Shown here piece after piece: positions 1-8,330 of a DNA stretch of 64,000 nucleotides (its first letter is position 1; each line of letters opens with the position of its first letter). The notes beneath the pieces were generated by a model. That model searched no databases. It was given only the letters and a program-made list of their open reading frames with translations, and was not told the DNA's origin. Origin of the DNA: Altererythrobacter sp. B11 (lineage in GTDB: Bacteria; Pseudomonadota; Alphaproteobacteria; Sphingomonadales; Sphingomonadaceae); contig NZ_AP018498.1 in assembly GCF_003569745.1 (NCBI RefSeq), forward strand, positions 186,001 to 250,000, in the 5' to 3' direction. Made by a program: the position numbers and the translations under genes.

Positions 1-480
1 ACCGGCGGCGACGGCAGCAGCTGCTCCGCTCGACGACCCGCCGGCAGAGCGTCCCGGCGCTGCCGGATTGTGGACCGGCCCGGTCGCCAGCGGCTCGCCC
101 GTGGTCAGCAGGCCGAATTCGGGCATGCCGGTAAAGCCTATCGGCACGAGACCAGCATCGAGGCAGGCCTGCGTAAAAGGCCAAGCCTTGCGGCCTACAG
201 CATGCATCCGACTGCGCGAGCAGCTTGTGAACGGCCAGCCCGGATATTCAAGCGATGCCTTTAGCAGCCATGGCACGCCCGCGAGTGTTCCGGTCTCATT
301 GGCCGGGGCCGGTGGCTCTTCGGCCAACCAAGTGACTGCGTTGAGCGCAGGATTACCCTCTTCGATGCGCAGTTGCGCCGCCTTGCACAGTTCTGCGCTC
401 GTGAATTCGCCATTCCGAATTGCCTGGGCCTGGCCCACCGCATCCAGGGCGGCCAGTTCGCGAGCGTCACTCAATTGCAT
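1..480 (-). CDS. Amidase (amidase-signature family), N-terminal part
   Basis: This minus-strand gene runs off the window start, and 160 codons of its N-terminus are visible. Amidase-signature enzymes hydrolyse C-N amide bonds with a Ser-cisSer-Lys triad. The translation shows the lysine segment (VPWLLKAS, about residue 70) and the glycine/serine-rich signature GGSSSGAAAA near residue 147, so the family call is good. The ATG at 480 is preceded by an in-frame TGA and an AAGGA ribosome-binding site. The substrate cannot be told. It lies on the far side of the broken integrase and is probably cargo of the older island. Whether the remainder is intact is not visible. Confidence 0.85.
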   Translation of the reverse strand, partial: MQLSDARELAALDAVGQAQAIRNGEFTSAELCKAAQLRIEEGNPALNAVTWLAEEPPAPANETGTLAGVPWLLKASLEYPGWPFTSCSRSRMHAVGRKAWPFTQACLDAGLVPIGFTGMPEFGLLTTGEPLATGPVHNPAAPGRSAGGSSSGAAAAVAAG

Positions 481-749
481 TCATTTTCCTTTCGCCGCCC
501 GACATAGCGGCGCAATCTACCGGGGCAGCATCCAGTACAGAAATTCACGCGGGGCCACGATGCCTGCGCGCAGCGGACTGGCACCACCGCCTTTTTCCCT
601 CGCGCCCGCATTTCTCGAGCCATTCCTTGGCAACGAGTTCGAACGTGTTCGCGGCGGCAAATTTGGCGGCGATGCGCGGCCGCTTCTTCTCGATCGGCGG
701 GTCGACACCGGCCGCGAGCTTCTTTCTCGTGGCGCTTGGCGCGGGCGTC

Positions 750-801
750 TGAGGTGGTTCCGCCTTCTTGGACAGGTCGGCGACGAAGTTAAGCTAATCC
801 C
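750..801 (+). repeat. Left terminal inverted repeat of the IS element
   Basis: Starts TGAGGTGGTTCCG, with TGGACAGG and then TAAGCTAATCCC at 790-801. It pairs with 2003-2045 but has 8 extra bases between the two inner blocks. Confidence 0.85.
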
Positions 802-809
802 CGATGTGA

Positions 810-1700
810 TTATGCCGCCAGTCTGGTCGTCAGATCATGGGGGGCATGCCCCCCATGATCTGGTTCGCTGATCCGCCCGTAGGCCTCTGCCGGGGTCCGC
901 CCGGCGAGACCCGAGTGCGGTCGCTGCGTGTTGTAATAGGTGATCCATCGCCGGAGGCCAGTGCGCAGCTCCGAGCCGGTCTCGAAGGCGTGGAGATAGA
1001 CGCATTCATACTTCAGAGATCGCCACAGCCGCTCGATGAACACATTATCCATCCAACGGCCTCGACCGTCCATGCTGATCTTGACCTCTGCGTTGCGCAG
1101 CACGCTGGTGAAGGCGAAGCTGGTGAACTGGCTACCCTGATCCGTATTGAAGATCTCCGGCTTACCGAAGCGCGCCAGCGCATCTTCCAGTGCGGCGACG
1201 CAGAAGCCGGCGTCCATCGTATTCGACAGCCGCCAGGCCAGCACCTTGCGGGTCGCCCAGTCCATCACCGCGACCAGATACAAGAAGCCCCGGCGCATCG
1301 GGATATACGTCACATCGGCGCACCACACCTGGTTGGGGCGCTCGATCACCAGTTTGCGCAGAAGATACGGATAGATCCGGTGCTGCGGGTTCGGATCGCT
1401 GGTCCGAGGGCGCTGGTAAATCGGCGACAAGCCCATCTTCGCCATCAGCCGCCGCACACGTCGTCGGCCGACATCGTGGCCCTCGCGGCGCAGGTGCCGG
1501 ACCATCTGGCGGCTACCATACCATGGCATGTCGAGGAACGCCGCGTCGATCATCCGCATCAGTGCCAGCGTCTCGTCGGTCTCCGGCACCGGCGCATAAT
1601 AATAGGAAGACCGGCTGATCGACAGCAGCCGGCATTGCGCCGCAATCGACAGCCGGTGGTGAGCAGGTTCGATCATCGAACGCCTCCGTGCCACGCTCAT
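810..1700 (-). CDS. IS3-family transposase OrfB (DDE integrase)
   Basis: This is the catalytic subunit of the IS transposase, normally made as an OrfAB fusion by -1 frameshifting. The 296 residues hold a HTH_21-like N-terminal region, then an rve integrase core. The DDE acids are visible: D in CADVTYIP, D in NTDQGSQFT, and E in FIERLWRSLKYE. The C-terminus has the usual YYNTQRPHSGL motif. The ATG at 1700 overlaps the orfA stop as ATGA, and the frame is open upstream to the slippery run. The last codons (PDHGGHAPHDL) are encoded by a 32-bp perfect palindrome. Length and motifs suggest an intact protein. Confidence 0.93.
   Translation of the reverse strand: MSVARRRSMIEPAHHRLSIAAQCRLLSISRSSYYYAPVPETDETLALMRMIDAAFLDMPWYGSRQMVRHLRREGHDVGRRRVRRLMAKMGLSPIYQRPRTSDPNPQHRIYPYLLRKLVIERPNQVWCADVTYIPMRRGFLYLVAVMDWATRKVLAWRLSNTMDAGFCVAALEDALARFGKPEIFNTDQGSQFTSFAFTSVLRNAEVKISMDGRGRWMDNVFIERLWRSLKYECVYLHAFETGSELRTGLRRWITYYNTQRPHSGLAGRTPAEAYGRISEPDHGGHAPHDLTTRLAA
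831..862. repeat. 32-bp perfect palindrome inside the 3' end of orfB
   Basis: The run from cagatcatgggggg to ccccccatgatctg around a central catg is fully self-complementary over 32 bases. It would form a very stable hairpin in the transposase mRNA. It overlaps orfB codons, so it is inside the gene. A role in limiting transposase expression is only a guess. Confidence 0.85.
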
Positions 1701-1981
1701 CGACCGGAGGCTTTGGCTAAAAAATCCCGCTCCACGACCAACTGGCCGATCTTGGCGTGCAGCTTCTCCACCTCGGCCTCGCTGGCTGCCTTGGCTGCAT
1801 CGCCGGCTCCGGAGAACGTGCTCCCCATTCCCTCGACAGCCTGGCGCTTCCAGGCCGCGATCATCGTATGGTGGATGCCATGCTTCGCTGCCAGCTCGGC
1901 CAGGGTCAGGTCACCCCGGAGCGCCTCCAGCGCCACCTTCGCCTTGAAATCTGCGCTGTACCGCTTCCTCGTCTTCTTCAT
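1697..1981 (-). CDS. IS3-family transposase OrfA (helix-turn-helix)
   Basis: A 94-aa IS3 OrfA with a HTH_Tnp_1-type N-terminus (KKTRKRYSADFKAKVALEAL, then LAELAAKHGIHHTMIAAWK) and a C-terminal coiled-coil segment (EAEVEKLHAKIGQLVVERDF). The family binds the terminal repeats and regulates transposition. The stop overlaps the orfB ATG by 4 nt. A TTTTTTA run near its end may allow -1 slippage into orfB. Confidence 0.92.
   Translation of the reverse strand: MKKTRKRYSADFKAKVALEALRGDLTLAELAAKHGIHHTMIAAWKRQAVEGMGSTFSGAGDAAKAASEAEVEKLHAKIGQLVVERDFLAKASGR
1718..1724 (-). other. Possible -1 programmed frameshift heptamer
   Basis: On the minus strand orfA reads GAT TTT TTA GCC, which contains T TTT TTA, an X XXY YYZ heptamer. 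After a -1 slip the frame stays open into orfB (SQSLRSMSVARRR). This matches the usual OrfAB arrangement in IS3 elements. Confidence 0.6.
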
Positions 1982-2002
1982 TTCCCGTCCATTCCTCAGG
2001 TC

Positions 2003-2045
2003 GGGATTAGCTTAGCACCCTGTCCAGATTTCCGGGACCACCTCA
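2003..2045 (-). repeat. Right terminal inverted repeat of the IS element
   Basis: Read on the minus strand it starts TGAGGTGGTCCCG, then TGGACAGG, then TAAGCTAATCCC. It is followed on the + strand by the gtc target duplication at 2046-2048. Confidence 0.85.
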
Positions 2046-2276
2046 GTCGGCGGGGCTGACATCGGGCCAGGGCTCCAGATACAGGGTCTTCTGTTTGTCA
2101 AGATTGCGATAATTCATTCGCCACAGCTTCGAGCCGTTCGGCTTGACCTGGAGGTACAGGCTCCGAGAATCCCGCGCAGGAGTTAAGGCTTCGACGCGGG
2201 CTTTGTGCCTTTGACTTGGATGTAGGTTAGCATGTCGTTCTTCCCAGCAAGCCGGGTCGATCCGGGGCCATCAAGG

Positions 2277-2296
2277 GCACCCCAATCGTGGGGTGC
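2277..2296. other. Hairpin upstream of the broken integrase
   Basis: Arms gcacccca and tggggtgc form an 8-bp perfect stem around atcg. It lies between the integrase remnant and the att-like site. It has no T-tract, so its role is unclear. Confidence 0.5.
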
Positions 2297-2410
2297 TGTT
2301 GGTGGTCCTAGCCGGACGTCACCGGAAATTTAGCCGGCGATCATCGGTCGATTTATGCTGTGAAACAAGATGCTTGCTGGACGTTGCTGGACGCACTTAG
2401 CGCCAGAAAG

Positions 2411-2429
2411 TGGTGCCCAGAAGAGTACT
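2411..2429. other. att-like copy of the tRNA-Leu 3' end (left boundary of the island)
   Basis: tggtgcccagaagag is identical to the first 15 bases of the tRNA-Leu locus at 34081, and 18 of 19 bases match over the longer stretch. The bases to its left also resemble those left of 34081 (tgctgtgaaac, and ctggacg twice). This fits an attachment site left by site-specific integration into the tRNA 3' end. Confidence 0.82.
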
Positions 2430-2787
2430 TAAGATTTGTATGCAACAAATTGATAAGTAAATTCAATCAATTTCTGCCTAAATCCATGTACCATCAAAAA
2501 GCACTTAGAAGACTTTGCTGGAGTCCTCACGCACATTCTTACGTACTTAACCGACAATGAGGATCATAATCGGGTCTTATCCCGAAGTCCACCCTCATCC
2601 GCAGGGGCGCGTGCAAGTTTATTTGTAAATAGTGCTGGAGTTACTGTTCGCGCCGATGCGGTCGCGCTTGTGACATGGCCAGATGCCCTTGAATAATGGC
2701 GGATTGCGCGCTCGCGTGGTTGACGCAGGACTGACACGTTGGGGGGACGAGCGCGTGTCAGTGCGCTCGAACCCTATCGGAGCAAAT
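2430..2787. other. Intergenic stretch, AT-rich in its left half
   Basis: No convincing gene. The left part (to about 2600) is clearly more AT-rich than the rest of the window and probably represents the island's distal end. A 66-codon ORF here crosses the att copy and shows no family features. Confidence 0.5.
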
Positions 2788-3735
2788 ATGCGTGCACCCG
2801 CCCTCGGCCACTCACGATCAATTTCGCTCCATAGCTCCTTTTCGCCCTCGAAATTGTTTTCCCCTTTCTTGCGAGCCGCGCGGCGTGCCGCAATCCTGAT
2901 CGCAGCGGCCACGCTGCATGCCTGCGCGGCAACGAGTGAATCGGTCGTGCCGGAGGTTGTTCGGGGCGGTTCGCCGATCGTAATCGGCAACTCATATGTC
3001 CTTCGTTCCAGGTTGTTGGGCGACGATCGCCGCATCGCGGTTTATCTTCCGCCACACTATTCCGATCCCAACCGGAGGTTTCCGGTGGTCTACCTGCTGG
3101 ATGGCGGCGCGGCGGAGGATTTCCACCACATCACCGGCTTGGCCAGCATTTCGGCAGCCTATGGGCTGACGAAGGAGGTGATCGTGGTCGGTATCGAGGG
3201 CAAGGACAGGCGGCATGACTTGACCTCACCCTCCACCGATCCGGATGATCTGAGAGTGGCCCCGACGTCAGGAGGCGCGGCATCCTACCGGCGCTTTTTG
3301 GTGGAGGAACTCAAGCCGTGGATCAAGCGGCGCTATCGCATCGATGGTCACACCGCACTGATGGGCGAATCGCTGGCGGGCCTGTTCGTCGTGGAAACCG
3401 CCCTGACGTCACCCGGATCGTTCGATGACTACATCGCGATCAGCCCCAGTCTTTGGTGGAACCGAGGCGCGCTGAGCCGGTCGGCCGCCGCCGATCTCTC
3501 GGCTGGTGACTTTGCAGGGCGTCGGTTGTGGCTCGCCGCCGGTGACGAGATGACAAGTTATCCCGAGATGAGGGATGGCATCGATCGATTGATCGCCGCG
3601 CTGGAAAATGCAGGTCTCAAAGGTCTCGCGTGGACTTTCACTCTGATGCCTGAGGAGTCGCACGCGACCATCTATCACCCGGCTGCGATGGCAGCATTTC
3701 GCCAGCTCTATGCGTTGCCGAAGGCGGTTCCTTGA
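2788..3735 (+). CDS. Esterase (esterase D-like alpha/beta hydrolase), putative lipoprotein
   Basis: About 315 residues of the Esterase (PF00756) type, which also covers enterochelin esterase and antigen 85. The nucleophile elbow is G-E-S-L-A-G, preceded by the family-typical RRYRIDGHTALMGES. The oxyanion/strand region reads FPVVYLLDGG, and a C-terminal SHATIY supplies the likely catalytic His. A hydrophobic stretch ending LHACAAT near residue 45 looks like a lipobox, so it may be exported and lipid-anchored. The reading frame opens at 2683; the ATG at 2788 is preferred because it places the signal segment nearer the N-terminus, but there is no strong ribosome-binding site. The substrate is unknown. 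It stands alone, 109 bp before the next gene. Confidence 0.82.
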   Translation: MRAPALGHSRSISLHSSFSPSKLFSPFLRAARRAAILIAAATLHACAATSESVVPEVVRGGSPIVIGNSYVLRSRLLGDDRRIAVYLPPHYSDPNRRFPVVYLLDGGAAEDFHHITGLASISAAYGLTKEVIVVGIEGKDRRHDLTSPSTDPDDLRVAPTSGGAASYRRFLVEELKPWIKRRYRIDGHTALMGESLAGLFVVETALTSPGSFDDYIAISPSLWWNRGALSRSAAADLSAGDFAGRRLWLAAGDEMTSYPEMRDGIDRLIAALENAGLKGLAWTFTLMPEESHATIYHPAAMAAFRQLYALPKAVP

Positions 3736-3844
3736 CGGCTTTGCCTGGAGCGTTCGCGATGCGCCAAGCGCCATGGCGAAATAACCCGTACTTGCGTCGA
3801 ATTCGCCACTGGCGCTGAGCAAGGGGCATCCCTAGCGTCGAAGC

Positions 3845-4720
3845 ATGCGAGTGGGGTTTGCAGGTCTGGGTCTGATGGGCGCGCCGATGGCGGCGAGGCT
3901 TTGCGCGGCAGGGGTTGCGCCCATGGTTTATAACCGGTCTCCCGGGCCGGCCGACGCGTTGCGGGCATTGGGTGCAAGTGTCGCCGACACCTCGGCGCAG
4001 CTGTTTGCATCGTGCGACGCCATCATCCTGATGCTCGCCGACGACGCCGCAGTCGATGCGATTCTGGCGCGGCGCGAATCCGATTTTGGCGCGCGTGCTC
4101 AAGGCCGGCTGATCATCAACATGGGAACGCATTCGCCAGAGTTTTCGCTGGCGCTGTCCAACGATATTGTTGCCGCCGGCGGCTCATTCGTCGAGGCTCC
4201 GGTGTCCGGGTCGAGAGGTCCCGCCGAGTCCGGTGAACTGGTGGCCATGCTCGCGGGCAAGGCCAATGCGATTGCGCAGGCACGGGCGCTGCTCGGTTCG
4301 ATGTGCAGCACGACGGTGGTTGCGGGCGCGGTGCCGACCGCACTGGCGATGAAGCTCGCCGTCAACCTGTACCTGATCGCATCAGTGACTGCGCTTGCCG
4401 AGGCGGCGCATCTGGCGCGCCTGTCCGATGTAAACCTCGACCAGTTCGCCGAGGTGATCGGATCGGGCGCGCTGGGCAGCGCCGTCGCCCGTGCCAAGCT
4501 CGACAAGATCAGGCGCGATGATTTCTCGCCACAGGCTGCGATCGCCGACGTTGTCAAGAATGCGCGGCTGGTGGAAGGGCTGGCGGCAAAGGTCCGCGCC
4601 CAAGCCCCGTTGCTCAAGGAAAGCCGCATGCGCTTCGAAAGTGTCGCAGCTGCGGGCCTTGGCGGCCTCGACATGGCCGCAGTCTACGCCAGCTATGCGC
4701 CCGGTACGGTGCCGGAGTGA
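3845..4720 (+). CDS. NAD(P)-dependent beta-hydroxyacid dehydrogenase family oxidoreductase
   Basis: A 291-aa member of the 3-hydroxyisobutyrate / 6-phosphogluconate dehydrogenase superfamily. The N-terminal Rossmann motif is GFAGLGLMGAPMAARL. The substrate-binding motif is seen as APVSGSRGPAESG, and the catalytic-lysine region as AMKLAVNLYL. Length equals the family norm. The family oxidises beta-hydroxyacids or reduces short semialdehydes; the true substrate is unknown. It is the first gene of a long overlapping run, and its stop overlaps the next start (4717) by 4 nt, suggesting translational coupling. Confidence 0.9.
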   Translation: MRVGFAGLGLMGAPMAARLCAAGVAPMVYNRSPGPADALRALGASVADTSAQLFASCDAIILMLADDAAVDAILARRESDFGARAQGRLIINMGTHSPEFSLALSNDIVAAGGSFVEAPVSGSRGPAESGELVAMLAGKANAIAQARALLGSMCSTTVVAGAVPTALAMKLAVNLYLIASVTALAEAAHLARLSDVNLDQFAEVIGSGALGSAVARAKLDKIRRDDFSPQAAIADVVKNARLVEGLAAKVRAQAPLLKESRMRFESVAAAGLGGLDMAAVYASYAPGTVPE

Positions 4721-5187
4721 CCGAAGCCAATCCTTCCGCACTGGTCGCAGCGGACATTCCGGGACGCAGCTCTACGGGCTATCCTGCGGAATTCGCCTCG
4801 CGCGTCGCGGGGCGCACCAAGCAGGCGCTCGGCGACCCATTCGGCCTGACGCATTTCGGCGTGAACCGAACCACGCTGGCGCCAGGCGCCCAGTCTTCGC
4901 TGCGTCACCGCCATCTCGTGCAGGACGAATTCGTCTATGTGCTCTCGGGCGAACTTGTTTTGGTCGATGATCGTGGCGAGACGGCGTTGAGTGCCGGCAT
5001 GTGCGCCGGCTTCGCGCATGGCGGACGGGCGCATCACCTGATAAATCGCTCCGCCAGCGATGCGGTCTATCTGGAGATCGGAGATCGCCTTCCCGGCGAC
5101 AGCGCCATTTATCCGGACGACGATCTTGCTGCTGAACCGAGCCCGACCGGGTGGCGCTTCACGCGCAGGAACGGGGAGCCCTATTGA
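4717..5187 (+). CDS. Cupin-domain protein
   Basis: A 156-aa single-domain cupin. The first cupin motif is seen as RHRHLVQDEFVYVLSGEL, carrying two His and a Glu for metal binding, and the second as GFAHGGRAHHLINRS. Small cupins of this kind are often metal-dependent isomerases, dioxygenases or sugar-binding proteins, and the sequence does not say which. The GTG start at 4717 overlaps the upstream stop (GTGA), and its own stop abuts the next ATG (TGATG at 5187), so it belongs to the same coupled operon. Confidence 0.88.
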   Translation: MTEANPSALVAADIPGRSSTGYPAEFASRVAGRTKQALGDPFGLTHFGVNRTTLAPGAQSSLRHRHLVQDEFVYVLSGELVLVDDRGETALSAGMCAGFAHGGRAHHLINRSASDAVYLEIGDRLPGDSAIYPDDDLAAEPSPTGWRFTRRNGEPY

Positions 5188-6203
5188 TGCTGTCGGTCTC
5201 GATCCTGGCGCTTGAGACCGCGCTCGCGACCAGCGTGTCGATCACCATAGATGTGCTGGCGATGGCCAACCGCATCTGCATGGCGGCAGGCCGCCCGCCT
5301 GCGTTTGACGTCAGGCTGGTGGGTGGCGGGGCTCATCTCTTTCGTCCGTTCTTGGCCTTTCCCGAAGCGCAGCACGACGCGCCGGAATTGTTCATCGTCC
5401 CCGCCCAGGGGCTGTCCAAGTCGGACGATTATGCGGCTCGGCTGGCGCAGCCGGATGCAGTCGAAGCGCGCGAACTGATCCTTGCGGCGGCCCGCGCCGG
5501 GGCTCGCATCGCCAGTTCGTGCACCGGCACGCTGCTGCTGGCGAGCACAGGCCTGATCGATGGCCACCGCGCTACCACTGCGTGGTGGCTCGTCTCGGTC
5601 TTCAATGAGCTTTACCCTGCCGTTTCGCTCGACACTGCCGAACTGGTGCTCGCCGACGGCAGGTTCATCACCGCGGGCGCGGCGATGGCGCAGATGGACC
5701 TGATGGTCGGATTGATCGCGCGGCATGCGGGTGCCGAGATCGCAGAAGGCTGCGCGCAACGCATGATCCTCGACGAACGCCGATCGCAGATCCCCTATAT
5801 GGCAGTGGGTCTTCTCGCCTCATCGAGCGAAAGCGTGGCCAAGGCGGCTGCGTGGGCGCGGCCGCGGCTGGGCGAAGGCATCGGGGTCAACGATATCGCG
5901 GCCGCGGTGGGCCAGTCGGCACGAACCTTCCACCGACGCGTGGGCGCGGCCACGGGTCTCTCGCCCATCCGGTTCCTCCAGCAATTGCGGGTTGAACAGG
6001 CCGTGACGCTGATCGAGACGACGAACCTGCCCTTCGAGGAGGTCGCCTATCGGGTTGGCTATTCAGATCCTTCCACGTTGCGCGGCCTCATCCGGCGCGC
6101 GGGCGGCCCGGGTCCGCGTGAGCTTCGCTCGCGTGTGCGTCGCCGCTCGCCTTCACCGGGTGCGTCGCCGATCTCGCAAACTGAGCGTGGCCGGAATGGA
6201 TGA
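5187..6203 (+). CDS. GlxA-family transcriptional regulator (DJ-1/PfpI + AraC HTH)
   Basis: A 338-aa regulator. Residues 1-190 form a DJ-1/PfpI-like domain, with the family elbow IASSCTGTLLLAS and the following TTAWW. The C-terminus (about 230-320) is an AraC HTH pair, seen in QSARTFHRRVGAATGLSP and VAYRVGYSDPSTLRGLIRR. Such proteins usually activate neighbouring catabolic genes in response to a small metabolite. The ATG at 5187 overlaps the cupin stop; an upstream in-frame ATG would extend into the cupin gene and is less likely. The regulator sits inside the operon it probably controls. Confidence 0.92.
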   Translation: MLSVSILALETALATSVSITIDVLAMANRICMAAGRPPAFDVRLVGGGAHLFRPFLAFPEAQHDAPELFIVPAQGLSKSDDYAARLAQPDAVEARELILAAARAGARIASSCTGTLLLASTGLIDGHRATTAWWLVSVFNELYPAVSLDTAELVLADGRFITAGAAMAQMDLMVGLIARHAGAEIAEGCAQRMILDERRSQIPYMAVGLLASSSESVAKAAAWARPRLGEGIGVNDIAAAVGQSARTFHRRVGAATGLSPIRFLQQLRVEQAVTLIETTNLPFEEVAYRVGYSDPSTLRGLIRRAGGPGPRELRSRVRRRSPSPGASPISQTERGRNG

Positions 6204-6549
6204 CGCGAACGACTTTGCGCTGGACTGGATCGCCGCGTTCAATGCCGGTGATCTGCCGCGGATCCTCTCGCACTATGCCGATGCGGTCGAGTTGATCTCG
6301 CCCATTTATCTGGATTTCACGGGCGGCGAGAGCGACCAGGTTTCGGGAAAGACGGCGCTCGCCGGCTATTTCGGGGCGGCGCTGACGCGGCATCCCGATC
6401 TGCGCTTCACCTTGCTCGATGTCGCCCGGGGCACCCGAAGCCTGTGCCTGCGCTATCACAGCAATATCGGCGACCGGATCGCGATAGAATGCTTCGAGCG
6501 CGACGCCTCGGGCAAGGCGCTGCGCGTGACATGCCATTATGTCGACTGA
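6196..6549 (+). CDS. NTF2-like (SnoaL-type) protein
   Basis: A 117-aa NTF2-fold protein. It begins ALDWIAAFNAGDLPRILSHYAD, the standard first helices of the fold, followed by a ligand-pocket strand pattern and YHSNIGDRIAIECFERD. Members act as isomerases, cyclases or ligand binders. The chosen ATG (6196) overlaps the regulator's stop by 8 nt. A longer frame runs back into the regulator's C-terminus and is not used. It resembles the second NTF2-like gene at 8327, and the pair flanks phzF and an exporter. Confidence 0.85.
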   Translation: MDDANDFALDWIAAFNAGDLPRILSHYADAVELISPIYLDFTGGESDQVSGKTALAGYFGAALTRHPDLRFTLLDVARGTRSLCLRYHSNIGDRIAIECFERDASGKALRVTCHYVD

Positions 6550-6558
6550 GGATTTCCA

Positions 6559-7443
6559 ATGACGTCCTATCACTATGTAACGCTGGATGTGTTCACCGAG
6601 CGGCGGTTCGGGGGCAACCCGCTGGCGGTGTTCCCTAACGCGGATGGGCTCGATACCGCGACAATGCAGGCGCTCGCCGCGGAGATGAACTATAGCGAGA
6701 CGACCTTCGTCCTGCCGCCGCGCGACCCGGCCAACACGGCGCAGGTGCGGATCTTCAACCGCACCGCCGAGATGCCGTTCGCCGGGCACCCCAATGTCGG
6801 GACCGCGCATGTGCTGGCCCGGCTGGGGCTGGCCGGAGGCAATGTGCTGCGGTTCGAGGAGCTGGCCGGACTGGTCGAGGTGCGGCTCATGCACGAGAAC
6901 GGCGAATGCGTCGGAGCGGAGATCGACGCGCCGCAGCCGCTTTCGATGCTCGGGACGTTCGGCCCCGAAGAGATCGCCGCCTGCCTGTCGCTCGCGCCCG
7001 AGCATATCGTGACGCGCAACCATCTGCCGGTCCGGGCGAGCCTCGGCGTGGATTTCGTGCTGGCCGAAGTCGCGCCGGAGGCGCTGGGCAGGGCGACGCC
7101 CGATCTGGCCGCCTATCGCCGGGTGGCGGCCGCGCGCGACGAGGTGGGCGAGCGGCTCTCGATCTTCTTCTACGCGGCGGACGGCGAAGGCATCCGGGCG
7201 CGCATGTTCGCGCCGCTGGCCGGGACCTGGGAGGACCCGGCGACGGGAAGCGCGAACGCGACGCTGGCGGCGCTGCGGCTGTCGCTGAGCGATGCCCCGG
7301 CGCTGGCCTATCAAGCGGTTCAGGGGTTCGAGATGGGGCGCGAAAGCCGGCTCGCGCTTCGGGCATGGCGCGCGGACGATGGCGTGCGGGCGAGCGTGGG
7401 CGGGCGCTGTGTCGAGATGTTCCGCGGCACGATCGTCCTGTGA
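6559..7443 (+). CDS. PhzF-family epimerase/isomerase
   Basis: A 294-aa PhzF-like protein. It begins [20 protein letters not shown], the family N-terminus. The conserved acid lies in [12 protein letters not shown], and the second half has the matching [14 protein letters not shown] and [15 protein letters not shown] motifs of the two-fold diaminopimelate-epimerase-like architecture. PhzF itself isomerises a phenazine precursor, but most homologues have unknown substrates and no phenazine genes are nearby. It starts 9 bp after the NTF2-like gene and ends overlapping the next start by 4 nt. Confidence 0.93.
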   Translation: MTSYHYVTLDVFTERRFGGNPLAVFPNADGLDTATMQALAAEMNYSETTFVLPPRDPANTAQVRIFNRTAEMPFAGHPNVGTAHVLARLGLAGGNVLRFEELAGLVEVRLMHENGECVGAEIDAPQPLSMLGTFGPEEIAACLSLAPEHIVTRNHLPVRASLGVDFVLAEVAPEALGRATPDLAAYRRVAAARDEVGERLSIFFYAADGEGIRARMFAPLAGTWEDPATGSANATLAALRLSLSDAPALAYQAVQGFEMGRESRLALRAWRADDGVRASVGGRCVEMFRGTIVL

Positions 7444-8330
7444 GCGGTTCCGTGGCCGGGCGCATGCCGCTCCCGCACCTGTTGCTCGCCATCGTCGGCG
7501 TGGCGGTATGGGGGAGCAACTTCGTTGTCGTCCATGTCGGCTTGGAGCGGTTCCCGCCCTTCACCTTCGCGGCACTGCGCTTCCTGCTGGCGTCGGTTCC
7601 GCTGCTCGCCTTCGTGCCACGGCCGAAGACGTCGCTCGCCAATGTCGCGGCCTATGGCGGCCTCATCGGGTTCGGGCAGTTCGGGCCGACCTTCTATGCG
7701 ATGACCGGGCATATGTCGCCGGGGCTCGCCTCGGTGCTCATCCAGACCCAGGCATTCTTCACCGTCGGCCTCGCCATGCTGTTCAACCGCGAGCGGCCGA
7801 CTGCTGTCAATTTCGCGGCGATGGCGGTCAGCATCACCGGCGTCGCTCTGGTCGCGGCGCACACGGGCGGGGGCGCCGATACGTTCGGAATCGTACTGAT
7901 GCTGGTCGCAGCGATGGGCTGGGCCGGGGGCAATATCGTCGTCAAGCGCGCCGGCCAGATCGACATGTTCGCGCTGGTGGTATGGGGGAGCCTGTTCGCG
8001 GTGCCGCCGCTGACGCTGATGGTGCTGGTATTCGAAGGGCCCGCCGCCGCGACGGCCGCGATGGCGCAGGCCGATTGGATCGGCTGGTCGGCCCTCGCCT
8101 GGCAGACGCTGGGGAACACCTTGTTCGGCTATGCCATATGGAACTGGTTGCTGTCGCGCCATCCCGCGACGCAGGTTGCGCCGCTGGGGCTGCTGGTGCC
8201 GATCTTCGGGCTGTCGGCCTCGGCCTGGTTCCTCGGCGAGTCCTTGCCGGGCTGGAAGATCGCGGCGGCGGGGCTGGTGATCGCCGGGCTTGTCATCAAT
8301 CTGCGCGCGCGGCCAAAGGAGGCGGCATGA
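7440..8330 (+). CDS. EamA/DMT-family transporter (first of two)
   Basis: A 10-TM drug/metabolite exporter with two EamA repeats. The first repeat begins LLLAIVGVAVWGSNFVVVH with the downstream PPFTFAALRFLLAS; the second begins around GIVLMLVAAMGWAGGNIVVKRA. The end is cytoplasmic and basic (RARPKEAA). The start could be GTG 7440 (overlapping the phzF stop as GTGA) or ATG 7464; the coupled GTG is preferred. The family exports amino acids or other small metabolites. With phzF and another EamA gene beside it, export of the operon's product or toxic substrate is a fair guess. Confidence 0.9.
   Translation: MSGSVAGRMPLPHLLLAIVGVAVWGSNFVVVHVGLERFPPFTFAALRFLLASVPLLAFVPRPKTSLANVAAYGGLIGFGQFGPTFYAMTGHMSPGLASVLIQTQAFFTVGLAMLFNRERPTAVNFAAMAVSITGVALVAAHTGGGADTFGIVLMLVAAMGWAGGNIVVKRAGQIDMFALVVWGSLFAVPPLTLMVLVFEGPAAATAAMAQADWIGWSALAWQTLGNTLFGYAIWNWLLSRHPATQVAPLGLLVPIFGLSASAWFLGESLPGWKIAAAGLVIAGLVINLRARPKEAA

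Larger units (their letters stand above)
750..2045 (-). mobile_element. Complete IS3-family insertion sequence (1296 bp)
   Basis: Both ends begin TGAGGTGGTYCCG when read inwards and share TGGACAGG and TAAGCTAATCCC farther in, giving clear imperfect terminal inverted repeats. The flanking bases gtc (747-749) and gtc (2046-2048) form a 3-bp target duplication, which is usual for IS3-family elements. Inside are overlapping orfA (helix-turn-helix) and orfB (DDE integrase) with a possible -1 slippery site. Both frames look intact, so the element may be active. It sits in the integrase pseudogene. Confidence 0.93.
600..2233 (-). pseudogene. Tyrosine integrase (P4-type) remnant, split by an IS element
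   Basis: Two blocks encode the arm-binding N-terminus of an integrase related to the one at 32885-33904. The 5' block (2233 down to 2046) starts MLTYIQVKGTKP and contains NGSKLWRMNYR, matching the paralogue's MLTYIQINAAK and NGSKLWRFNYR. The second block (749 down to about 600) reads KKLAAGVDP, then KKRPRIAAKFAAANTFELVA, matching KRKIADGIDP and the residues after it. An IS3-family element separates the blocks, and a further frameshift lies just after the insertion point. Homology fades below about 600, so the catalytic domain is gone. It stands about 178 bp from the att-like repeat at 2411, the same geometry as the other integrase and tRNA-Leu. Confidence 0.85.

Noticed and set aside
2360-2560. 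66-codon ORF at the island's left end
   Set aside because: It spans the att copy, lies in AT-rich DNA and has no recognisable motif or ribosome site.
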